Assembly: GCA_902476475.1 (NCBI GenBank)
Contig: CABSDO010000095.1
Span: 1-7,095, forward strand
Source: an uncultured Collinsella sp.
GTDB lineage: Bacteria; Actinomycetota; Coriobacteriia; Coriobacteriales; Coriobacteriaceae
DNA length: 7,095 nucleotides
Reading direction: 5' to 3'
Positions 1 through 5,295 of this stretch are shown one piece after another. The first letter of the stretch is position 1. Each line of letters starts with the position of its first letter. The position numbers and the translations under genes were made by a program. The notes beneath the pieces were generated by a model that saw nothing but the letters and a program-made list of their open reading frames with translations, made no database searches and was not told the origin of the DNA.

Positions 1-360
1 AACGCGCTCTTCCGCCGCGTAACCCTTGCAGCCCGCGGACACGTGCGCGATCTGGGCGAGCTCGACGAGGACTGGGGCATGAGCGAGGTCCGCTGGCAAA
101 AGGCGCTCGATGCCTACCATGAGCAGCACGAGGAAATCCTCACCGACGGAGACGCCCGCAGCGCCACGATGTTTTCCATCGACGAGTCCGACGAGAAGAC
201 CGCGCACGTATGGCACGTGCACCAGATCTTTGCCGACGAGGATGGCGACCACGACTTTGGCATCATGGGCGATGTCGATCTGGACGCCACGCAGGACGGC
301 GGCGAGGTCATCCTCAAAAACTACCGCGTCGGCTTTATCGAGGACCTGCTCGAGGACTAG
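1..360 (+). CDS. C-terminal fragment of DEAD/DEAH-box helicase (DUF3516-type tail)
   Basis: The reading frame is open from base 1 to a TAG at 358-360 (119 residues), so this is the end of a gene that starts outside the window. The GTG at 43 is probably internal, because the codons before it already read ALFRRVTLAARGHVRDLGEL, which looks like family sequence. The tail has an acidic, Trp-rich layout: a W-x-x-x-L-D-A-Y segment, then WHVHQIF, a GDHDFGI segment and DVDLDAT, ending in EDLLED. From memory of the family, this matches the DUF3516 domain that closes large superfamily II DEAD/DEAH helicases of actinobacteria; the helicase motifs themselves lie upstream. Such proteins are presumed to unwind nucleic acid in the cytoplasm, but the substrate is not known to me. 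It converges with the DUF2130 gene and ends 22 bases before the shared terminator. Confidence 0.7.
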   Translation, partial: NALFRRVTLAARGHVRDLGELDEDWGMSEVRWQKALDAYHEQHEEILTDGDARSATMFSIDESDEKTAHVWHVHQIFADEDGDHDFGIMGDVDLDATQDGGEVILKNYRVGFIEDLLED

Positions 361-382
361 CCGCACATACTGGAACAAAACG

Positions 383-422
383 AAGCGGGGCCGCTGGTAA
401 CATCGCCAGCGGCCCCGCTTTT
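383..422. terminator. Bidirectional intrinsic terminator between convergent genes
   Basis: Bases 383-397 pair perfectly with 406-420 (15 bp, GC-rich core, 8-base loop). On the plus strand the stem runs into TTTT (419-422). On the minus strand the A-rich bases before it give a T-rich run after the stem. It can therefore end both the helicase gene and the DUF2130 gene. Confidence 0.9.
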
Positions 423-439
423 GCACTATACGCTATGCC

Positions 440-2197
440 TTACTCGGCATCCTCGACCTCATACGAATCCGCCTCGGCGGGCTCATCGTTTGTCTCTGGC
501 GCAGCCCCGCGCGCCTCGTCAAACGCCGCCTTCATGGTCTTGTTGCCCCACGTGAGCTTGCGAATGGTAAGATCGTCGGCCTTCTTGTTGGCTAGGCGCA
601 GGTTGTTCTCGGAGGACAGCAACGCCTCCTTGGTTTTCTGCAGATGGCTAATCGTCTTGTCGATTTCATCGATCGCCGTTTGAAACTTGCGGCTCGCGAT
701 CTCGTAGTTGCGACCGAAATCATTCTTGAACTTTTCCATCTTGGCTTCGAAGTTCGTGACGTCGATATTCTGCTGCTTGTACTCCGCCAGCTCCTGCTTA
801 TAGCGCAGCGAACCCATAGCGGCGTTGCGCAGCAGCGTGATCATGGGAATGAAGAACTGCGGGCGGATCACGTACATCTTCTCATAGCGGTAGCTCACGT
901 CGACGATACCCGCGTTATAGAGCTCGCTCTCGGGCTCCAGCAGGGTGCAGAGCACCGCATACTCGCAGCCTTTCTGGCGACGATCGTGATCGAGCTTCTT
1001 AAAGAAGTCCTCGTTTTTATGCTTGGTCGCGGTCTCATCGTTCTCGTTTTTCATCTCGAACATAATCGAAATGACCTCGTTGCCGCTCGCATCGCACTCG
1101 CGGAAGATAAAGTCGCCCTTGGTGCCCTCGGACGCATCGTTATCTTTCTCGAAGTACGCATTAGGAAACGCCGTCATGCGCAGACGGTTAAACTCGGTCT
1201 CGCAGTGCTGCTCGAGCGACTCGCCCACCATCTTGGTGGACAGGCGGACCTTCATGTCCTTAAGGCGCTCAATCTCTTCGTCCTTGTAGCGAATCAACTC
1301 GTCGCTCACGCGCTTGACCTGCGCAAGCTCGAGCTCGTGTGCTGCTCTGGCCTGTTCCTCGCGCGAATCGCGCACCGCCAGCTCGCTCGTCAGTTTGGCA
1401 CGTGCCTCGTCACGCTCACGCTCTGCCGCGGCGACCGCCTCCGATAGGTTCATTTTGGCCGTCAGCTCCTGTTCGCGCAGCTGCGCACGCAGGCCCTCGG
1501 CCTCCTGCTCGGACTGAGCCTTTGCGGCGGAAAACTTCTCTTGTACCTTTGCGCGATAGTCAGCAAGCGTGCGCTCAGCCTCGCCGCGAGCGGCATCGAT
1601 CTCACGCTGCGACTCGGCCGCAGCGGCGGCAAGCGCCATCTCCTGGGCCTTGTCCGCCGCGGAGAGCTTTGCCTGCAATTCTGCAATCTGCGCATCGCGT
1701 GCAGCTAAATCGTTCTGAGCAGCATTGCGCGCCGAAGCCTCGGCAAGCTTAGCTTCATCGTCCTTGCGTCCCAGCTGCGCACGCAAATTGTCAATTTCAC
1801 GCTGGAGCTCTGCGTTTTCCTTCTGCGCATCCGCACGGGCCTCTACCGCCGCGCGCTGGCTTGCGCTCTCACGCTCTGCGGCAGCGCCCTCGAGCTTGAC
1901 GCGCAGCTCGGCGAGCTCAGCATCGCGTTTGGCGACTTCTTGTGCCAGCTGCTGAGCCGCGGCGTTCTTCTGCTCGACAAGCTGAGCGTTGCGTTGAGAC
2001 TCTGCCTTTTGCAAGGCAGCCGTCGAACGCGAGCGCTCAAGCTCCAGCGCCTGCTCGCCCTCGCGCTGGACTGCCTTCACACGCTCATCCAGGTCGCGCG
2101 AAAACTCGGCATTGCGCACTTGCTTGACGATATCCGCATAGCCGGACGCGTCGACCTTAAAAACTTCGCCGCAATGCGGGCACTTGATCTCGTTCAT
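440..2197 (-). CDS. DUF2130 coiled-coil protein with PD-(D/E)xK-like nuclease domain
   Basis: This 585-aa protein starts with ATG at 2197, 6 bases after a GAGGAG-type ribosome-binding site. Residues 1-20 carry one zinc-knuckle pair (C6, C9 in KCPHCGEVF). Residues ~30-320 are an almost uninterrupted Ala/Glu/Arg/Gln-rich coiled coil. Residues ~325-470 are the conserved DUF2130 core (SLEQHCETEFN, then KGDF, FEMKNEND, and DHDRRQKGCEYAVL). D362, E381 and K383 are spaced like the D...E-x-K triad of PD-(D/E)xK nucleases, the fold I recall for this family. A second helical stretch (~475-545) and an acidic, disordered tail follow. The coiled coil appears longer than usual for the family. No membrane segment is visible. 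A DNA-processing or structural role is an inference; no substrate is known to me. It lies alone, with terminators on both sides. Confidence 0.88.
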   Translation of the reverse strand: MNEIKCPHCGEVFKVDASGYADIVKQVRNAEFSRDLDERVKAVQREGEQALELERSRSTAALQKAESQRNAQLVEQKNAAAQQLAQEVAKRDAELAELRVKLEGAAAERESASQRAAVEARADAQKENAELQREIDNLRAQLGRKDDEAKLAEASARNAAQNDLAARDAQIAELQAKLSAADKAQEMALAAAAAESQREIDAARGEAERTLADYRAKVQEKFSAAKAQSEQEAEGLRAQLREQELTAKMNLSEAVAAAERERDEARAKLTSELAVRDSREEQARAAHELELAQVKRVSDELIRYKDEEIERLKDMKVRLSTKMVGESLEQHCETEFNRLRMTAFPNAYFEKDNDASEGTKGDFIFRECDASGNEVISIMFEMKNENDETATKHKNEDFFKKLDHDRRQKGCEYAVLCTLLEPESELYNAGIVDVSYRYEKMYVIRPQFFIPMITLLRNAAMGSLRYKQELAEYKQQNIDVTNFEAKMEKFKNDFGRNYEIASRKFQTAIDEIDKTISHLQKTKEALLSSENNLRLANKKADDLTIRKLTWGNKTMKAAFDEARGAAPETNDEPAEADSYEVEDAE

Positions 2198-2255
2198 AGC
2201 AGCTCCTCGATGGACGCAAATTTCAACCGCCTACACTCTACCGCGCCGCACGGAC

Positions 2256-2290
2256 AAAAAAGGCGCCGCTGCCATAATGGCCACGGCGCC
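2256..2290 (-). terminator. Intrinsic terminator after the metallophosphoesterase gene
   Basis: On the minus strand the arms 2284-2290 and 2262-2268 form a 7-bp GC stem (GGCGCCG/CGGCGCC). It extends past a 2x2 internal loop by 3 more pairs and is followed at once by six T (complement of 2256-2261). This is a canonical rho-independent terminator for the HIRAN/59-aa/phosphoesterase cluster. It sits upstream of DUF2130, which must then have its own promoter in 2198-2255; I could not identify one. Confidence 0.85.
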
Positions 2291-2291
2291 A

Positions 2292-2330
2292 GAACCGCGA
2301 CAAAGGTGCCCGCCCCCTTTGTCGCGGTTT
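2292..2330. repeat. Palindromic REP-like element
   Basis: Bases 2293-2306 pair perfectly with 2316-2329 (14 bp), plus a G-T wobble outside, around a 9-base loop rich in C. The core, AAAGGTGCC followed by CCCCCTTT, resembles a palindrome I have seen dispersed between genes in gut Firmicutes and Coriobacteriia (AAAGGTGCCTGTCCCCTTT-like). That resemblance is from memory. It has no T-tract of its own and stands next to, but apart from, the 2256-2290 terminator. Confidence 0.55.
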
Positions 2331-2347
2331 GTGCGGTGGTTCAAGAA

Positions 2348-2893
2348 TTACAGTCCAAAGAAGCCGAGGATTTGGTCTCGGCTTACGGGCTTGTAGTCGT
2401 TGGCGTCGAGGCCGACATCGTAGCGAAAGATAGGGCGCTCGCGATCGCGGTTGCGCGCGTTGGTGCGGTCTCCCCTGCTGTGGATATGCCCGTGCAGCAT
2501 GATGGCACCACGCGCCTTGCCATTCCAGCTGAGCATAGGGTAGTGACTCATAACCAGGCGATGTCCCTTGGCATAGCCGGGGGCAATCTCCAGGTAATCG
2601 CGTACGTCATCCCAAATCTGCGGTACATCGGGGTCTTCCCAGTCGCCGTCATGGTTGCCCCGTATGAGCGTCACGTTTTGGCAGGCAATACGCTCGCGCA
2701 GGCGCACCGCCTCCGCCATGGGCAAGCGATACGTAAAGTCTCCCAGAATATAGAGACGGTCGCCCGCCGCCACGCACTCATTGATGGCATCGATGACCTT
2801 GCGGTTCATCTCATCGACCGAGCCAAACGGCCGGTCCATGTCGTGCAAGATATTCGTATCGCCCAGGTGCAGGTCGGCGGTAAACCACATCAT
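2348..2893 (-). CDS. Calcineurin-like metallophosphoesterase
   Basis: This is a 181-aa cytoplasmic phosphoesterase with the complete two-metal motif set: D7-L-H9, G51-D52, G79-N80-H81-D82, S116-H117 and G135-H136-I-H138. The C-terminal DVGLDAN...PVS segment is typical of the small single-domain phosphoesterases (COG4186-like). Full motifs suggest an active hydrolase of phosphomonoesters or diesters; the natural substrate cannot be read from sequence. The frame extends to an ATG at 2908, but that codon has no ribosome-binding site. The ATG at 2893 follows AGGA by 8 bases and starts right at the first beta strand (MMWFTADLHLG), so I chose it. A further ATG at 2890 is also possible. It is the last gene of the HIRAN cluster, 66 bases after the 59-aa gene, and ends just before a palindrome and a terminator. 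Confidence 0.9.
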   Translation of the reverse strand: MMWFTADLHLGDTNILHDMDRPFGSVDEMNRKVIDAINECVAAGDRLYILGDFTYRLPMAEAVRLRERIACQNVTLIRGNHDGDWEDPDVPQIWDDVRDYLEIAPGYAKGHRLVMSHYPMLSWNGKARGAIMLHGHIHSRGDRTNARNRDRERPIFRYDVGLDANDYKPVSRDQILGFFGL

Positions 2894-2959
2894 CGTCTCT
2901 GTCCTCATTTCGCAACGTGTTCAACTCGTGCTAAGTATACAGACGCAGCGATGCGGCGG

Positions 2960-3139
2960 TTATCCAAAGAACCCGCCGAACAGTCCGCGGCGGCGCTTGT
3001 CTTGCTTTTTCGATGCGTCACCCTGGGCATTCTTATCCTGCCGTTTTCTACAGTCCTGCTCCAACTCATCGTCATCGAGTAGCACATCCCACTCAAACGG
3101 ATCGTCTGCCAGATCAAACAGATCATCGTTATCAAACAT
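2960..3139 (-). CDS. Small charged hypothetical protein (59 aa)
   Basis: The ORF starts with ATG at 3137-3139, 6 to 7 bases after a GGGAG ribosome-binding site, and ends with TAA at 2960-2962. I do not recognise it. Residues 1-29 are strongly acidic (MFDNDDLFDLADDPFEWDV and onward, about half Asp/Glu). Residues 31-51 are strongly basic (RKRQDK, KKQDKRRR). The protein ends in GLFGGFFG. It has no Cys motif or membrane segment; the charge split and short aromatic C-terminus suggest a disordered adaptor or interaction peptide (inference). It starts 18 bases after the HIRAN gene stops, so it is probably co-transcribed and translated with it. Codon use is Asp-rich GAT/GAC and looks coding. A competing ORF in another frame (2905-3135) has no ribosome-binding site and looks like a shadow. 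Confidence 0.7.
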   Translation of the reverse strand: MFDNDDLFDLADDPFEWDVLLDDDELEQDCRKRQDKNAQGDASKKQDKRRRGLFGGFFG

Positions 3140-3157
3140 GGCAGTCTCCCTTACCGA

Positions 3158-3484
3158 TTAGCGAGCATCCACCACGTAGAGTCCAACGCGCACCTGATGC
3201 CACGGGCTGCGCTCGGGAGCAACCTGTTGCACGCGGGCCTCAAATACGTCCTCGTGACCGTAATACATCATCAAGGACAGCGGGCCAACCTCGTTTCCCG
3301 GAACATAGCCAAGCTTGGTGTTGCCGTAATAAATCGCAACCGCCTCGGGGTCATGGGGATTATCGCGCTCGGCGCACAGCGTCAGTTTATCGCCCGCTTT
3401 AATATCGCCTAGGACCAAAGCGCCGTCGGCATATTGAAATCCTGCAATATGAAACGACAAAAGAACACGTGAAGGCTCGTACAT
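3158..3484 (-). CDS. Stand-alone HIRAN-domain protein
   Basis: This 108-aa protein is almost entirely one HIRAN domain. The N-terminal strand FHIAGFQYADG lies at residues 11-21, the signature ERDNPHDPEAVAIY at 39-52, and KLGYVPGNEV at 57-66. HIRAN domains are known in eukaryotic Rad5/HLTF, where they bind 3' ends of single-stranded DNA. In bacteria they occur alone or fused to nuclease and helicase domains. A role in recognising damaged or stalled DNA is therefore an inference from the family. ATG at 3484 follows GGGGAG by 5 bases. It is the first gene of a minus-strand cluster with the 59-aa protein and the phosphoesterase. No clear promoter is visible within 100 bases upstream; a 5-bp hairpin (3501-3505 with 3511-3515) lies just before its ribosome-binding site. 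Confidence 0.88.
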   Translation of the reverse strand: MYEPSRVLLSFHIAGFQYADGALVLGDIKAGDKLTLCAERDNPHDPEAVAIYYGNTKLGYVPGNEVGPLSLMMYYGHEDVFEARVQQVAPERSPWHQVRVGLYVVDAR

Positions 3485-3720
3485 GGCAACTCCCCTAACG
3501 GCCGGATAAACCGGCGCTTAACCTTATTGAGAAGTCTACGAACTCGTGCGGACACAAATTCATCCTGCCCGCGTCTTTCAATCGATCGCCGCAACGCTTG
3601 CGAGACAGAGCGCTTGCAGATAAGATAGGGGTACGGATGGCACCCGTTGCAGCGGGTCATGCCAACTCCAATACACGTTTTCATCGTGAGAAGTGGCCGT
3701 CTTCGCTTACGCGGGGGCGG
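3485..3720. other. Structured stretch without a confident gene
   Basis: This stretch between the HIRAN start and the small-peptide gene has lower GC than its surroundings by eye. It contains a 5-bp hairpin (3501-3515), a candidate plus-strand promoter, one copy of an inverted repeat, a hairpin (CCCG 3643-3646 with CGGG 3653-3656) and a terminator stem. A minus-strand ORF starting at 3660 (83 aa, CNGC near its N-terminus, GGAG site 5 bases upstream) overlaps the HIRAN gene by 76 bases and has mixed codon use. I do not accept it as a gene, but its start site resembles that of the peptide gene. Confidence 0.5.
3598..3626 (+). promoter_or_regulatory. Candidate promoter for a convergent small RNA
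   Basis: TTGCGA (3598-3603) and TAAGAT (3621-3626) are separated by exactly 17 bases and match the sigma-70 consensus at 4 of 6 positions each. The start point would be near 3633, inside the inverted repeat. No plus-strand protein gene follows, so the product would be a short RNA ending at the 3691-3726 terminator. Confidence 0.4.
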
Positions 3721-3726
3721 CTATTT
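3633..3726 (+). ncRNA. Candidate antisense RNA to the small-peptide gene
   Basis: A plus-strand transcript from the candidate promoter at 3598-3626 to the terminator at 3691-3726 would be about 94 nt, with no ORF worth noting. It would carry two hairpins: one at about 3639-3663 and the terminator. Its last bases are complementary to the final codons and 3' untranslated region of the minus-strand peptide mRNA, the arrangement of RatA with TxpA. Its existence is inferred from promoter, terminator and position only; no transcript is observed. Confidence 0.3.
3691..3726 (+). terminator. Plus-strand terminator overlapping the end of the peptide gene
   Basis: In plus-strand RNA, 3691-3706 pairs with 3711-3726 as a continuous 16-bp stem (11 Watson-Crick and 5 G-U pairs) around a UUAC loop, and the 3' arm ends in UAUUU. 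In minus-strand RNA the G-U pairs become C-A mismatches and the stem is much weaker. The structure therefore appears selected to work on the plus strand, where no protein gene is present. Confidence 0.6.
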
Positions 3727-3804
3727 CATTCGGCCGATAAACAGGCCGAGTTCGATAGCCGCGATTAACAACGCCAGTAACGAAATAACATCGCTTACGT
3801 TCAT
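3721..3804 (-). CDS. Small hydrophobic membrane peptide, type I toxin-like (27 aa)
   Basis: The ORF runs from ATG at 3802-3804 to TAG at 3721-3723. The peptide begins MNVSDVISLLALLIAAIEL, continues GLFIGRMK, and is essentially one transmembrane helix (residues ~5-24) with a short basic end. This is the build of type I toxins and of the putative holin-like toxin peptides of Firmicutes (TxpA/BsrG-like), as I recall them. The site AAGGGA lies 6 bases before the ATG but is inside a hairpin. The gene stands alone between the ALDH terminator and the HIRAN cluster, inside an inverted repeat, with a plus-strand terminator overlapping its last codon. A weak TGCTAT -10 (3845-3850) lies upstream without a good -35. 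Alternatively it could be a harmless small membrane protein. No family assignment is certain from 27 residues. Confidence 0.6.
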   Translation of the reverse strand: MNVSDVISLLALLIAAIELGLFIGRMK

Positions 3805-3805
3805 A

Positions 3806-3830
3806 CCAATTCCCTTCTAAAGGGAGTTGG
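3806..3830 (-). promoter_or_regulatory. Hairpin sequestering the peptide's ribosome-binding site
   Basis: In minus-strand RNA, 3830-3820 (CCAACTCCCTT) pairs with 3816-3806 (AAGGGAATTGG): 10 of 11 pairs with one C-A mismatch, around a UAG triloop. The AAGGG ribosome-binding site is entirely in the 3' arm, one base from the start codon. Full-length type I toxin mRNAs are commonly kept untranslated this way. The 5' arm also matches the distant repeat block at 3661-3669, so a long transcript could form a competing structure that frees the site. Confidence 0.6.
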
Positions 3831-3862
3831 CCCATCCGTACCCCATAGCAGTAGTCTAACGT

Positions 3863-3906
3863 AAATGGCGGGTAATAGGAACACTTGTTCGTATTACCCG
3901 CCATTT
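3863..3906. terminator. Hairpin terminator after the aldehyde dehydrogenase gene
   Basis: 3863-3877 pairs perfectly with 3892-3906 (15 bp). After one G-G mismatch the stem continues for 4 bp (GAAC/GTTC) with a 4-base loop. The stem starts 2 bases after the ALDH stop codon. The 3' run is only TTT in the stem base on either strand, so termination strength is uncertain, but the position and size fit a terminator. Confidence 0.7.
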
Positions 3907-3907
3907 C

Positions 3908-5287
3908 CTAATGTACAAACATGCGCACGAATTTGTGCTTCCAGCTTGCGTAGGGCGCATAGCGAAACGGCACGTCCAGCCACGTTGCCTTGTTCACGAT
4001 GCTCTTCTTGTGGCTAAACGTATCGAAGCTCTCACGTCCATGGTACTGACCCATACCGCTCGCGCCCATGCCACCAAAGCCCATATGGCTCGTGGCCAAA
4101 TGCATGATCGTGTCGTTGACGCAGCCGCCGCCAAAGGGCACGTAGCGCACAAAGCGCTGCTGAGCCGCACGGTCCTGGCTAAAGATATACAGGGCCAGTG
4201 GCGTCGGACGATCCGTAATAAACGTCTCGGCCTCGTCTAGGCTCTCAAACGTCAGCACCGGCAGGATGGGGCCGAAAATCTCTTCCTGCATCACGGCGTC
4301 CTCAGGCGCCACGCCGTCTAGGATCGTCGGCTCAATCTTGAGCGACGACTCGCGCGCCGTGCCTCCCAGCACAACCTTATCGGGGTCGATCAGCCCGCGT
4401 ACGCGCGCGAAATGCTTGGCGTTGACAATATGACCGTAGTCCTCGTTGTCGAGCGGGTGCTCGCCAAACATGCGACGGACCTCCTCCTTGATGAGGCCCA
4501 ACAGCTCATCGTGCACGCGCGTATCGACCAGAAGGTAGTCGGGCGCCACGCAGGTCTGCCCCACGTTGAGCCATTTACCAAAGGCGATACGCCGCGCCGC
4601 GACCTTCAAGTTTGCCGTCGCATCCACGATGCAGGGACTCTTTCCGCCCAGCTCAAGCGTCACGGGCGTGAGGTTTTTGCTCGCGCGCTCCATGACGAGC
4701 TTGCCGACCGGAACGCTTCCGGTAAAGAAGATCTTGTCCCAGCATTCATCGAGCAACGCTTCGTTCTCGGCACGCCCGCCTTCGACGACCGTCACCAGGC
4801 GCGGATCAAATGCTTCCTCGCAAATCTGCCTAAGCACCGCGCTCGAAGCCGGCGCATAGGCACTCGGCTTGATGACCACGGTGTTGCCTGCAGCGAGCGC
4901 GCCGGCGAGCGGCTCGAGCGTCAGCAAAAACGGATAGTTCCAGGGCGCCATGATGAGCGTGACGCCATAGGGCACGGCTTGCGTTTTGCACACACTCACG
5001 GCGTTGGCAAGGTCACACGGACGCAGGCGCGGACGACTCCATCGAGCCACATGCGCAATCTGATGTCGAATCTCGGAAAGCGACGTGCCGATCTCGCACA
5101 TATATGCCTCGTCATGCGACTTTCCCAAATCGGTCTTGAGCGCATGGGCAATATCGGCCTCGTGCGCCCGCACCGCATCGCGCAGGCGCACGAGGGCGCG
5201 ACGTCGAGCATCGACATCAAACGTGGCGTGCGTCTTAAAATAGGCGCACTGCTCGCCGACAATGCGCGCGATTTCCTCGGTATTCAT
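3908..5287 (-). CDS. NAD(P)-dependent aldehyde dehydrogenase, class 3-like
   Basis: This 459-aa soluble enzyme oxidises aldehydes to acids using NAD(P)+. The catalytic set is complete: N117 in APWNYP (oxyanion hole), FTGS at 188-191, E212 in LELGGKSP (general base) and C246 in GQTCVAPDY (nucleophile), plus EEIFGP at 335-340 in the cofactor site. The short length, the absence of the N-terminal extension of ~500-aa ALDHs, and the TCVAPDY motif place it with ALDH3/YwdH-type enzymes, which act on medium- or long-chain and aromatic aldehydes. The C-terminal segment FVRMFVH is slightly hydrophobic but not a clear anchor. ATG at 5287 follows AGGAGG by 4 bases, and that site overlaps the stop region of the upstream alcohol dehydrogenase. 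The 8-base gap suggests translational coupling. Actual substrate is not visible. Confidence 0.95.
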   Translation of the reverse strand: MNTEEIARIVGEQCAYFKTHATFDVDARRRALVRLRDAVRAHEADIAHALKTDLGKSHDEAYMCEIGTSLSEIRHQIAHVARWSRPRLRPCDLANAVSVCKTQAVPYGVTLIMAPWNYPFLLTLEPLAGALAAGNTVVIKPSAYAPASSAVLRQICEEAFDPRLVTVVEGGRAENEALLDECWDKIFFTGSVPVGKLVMERASKNLTPVTLELGGKSPCIVDATANLKVAARRIAFGKWLNVGQTCVAPDYLLVDTRVHDELLGLIKEEVRRMFGEHPLDNEDYGHIVNAKHFARVRGLIDPDKVVLGGTARESSLKIEPTILDGVAPEDAVMQEEIFGPILPVLTFESLDEAETFITDRPTPLALYIFSQDRAAQQRFVRYVPFGGGCVNDTIMHLATSHMGFGGMGASGMGQYHGRESFDTFSHKKSIVNKATWLDVPFRYAPYASWKHKFVRMFVH

Positions 5288-5295
5288 GGGCCCTC

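Larger units (their letters stand above)
3628..3844. repeat. Colinear inverted repeat flanking the small-peptide gene
   Basis: GGGGTACGGATGG at 3628-3640 recurs exactly, inverted, at 3832-3844 (13 of 13). GCCAACTCC at 3661-3669 recurs exactly, inverted, at 3823-3831 (9 of 9). In the second copy the two blocks are adjacent. In the first they are separated by 20 bases that form a small hairpin (CCCG/CGGG stem). A 22-base colinear match is not expected by chance. The repeat arms enclose the 27-aa peptide gene. Confidence 0.85.

Noticed and set aside
644..1447. Long plus-strand ORF antisense to DUF2130
   Set aside because: Shadow of the high-GC coding strand; the Leu/Ala/Arg/His-rich product has no domain and the opposite strand carries a clear family.
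1320..2110. Possible tandem DNA repeats in the DUF2130 gene
   Set aside because: The repetitive look comes from Ala/Glu/Arg-rich coiled-coil codons; I see no regular repeat unit.
1940..3082. Long plus-strand ORF of 380 codons
   Set aside because: It crosses the DUF2130 start, a terminator, the phosphoesterase and the 59-aa gene on the opposite strand, so it is a composition shadow.
2905..3135. Minus-strand ORF of 76 codons overlapping the 59-aa gene
   Set aside because: No ribosome-binding site, non-coding-like composition, and overlap with a better-supported frame.
3501..3515. GCCGG/CCGGC hairpin before the HIRAN gene as a terminator
   Set aside because: Only 5 bp and no T-tract on either strand; at most a leader structure.
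3409..3684. Minus-strand ORF of 91 codons (83 from the ATG at 3660) with a CNGC motif
   Set aside because: It overlaps the well-supported HIRAN gene by 76 bases, has mixed codon use and no recognisable domain. Its start region is explained by the repeat shared with the peptide gene.
3707..3904. Minus-strand ORF of 65 codons covering the peptide gene
   Set aside because: It begins inside the ALDH terminator stem, has no ribosome-binding site and runs through the structured region in another frame.
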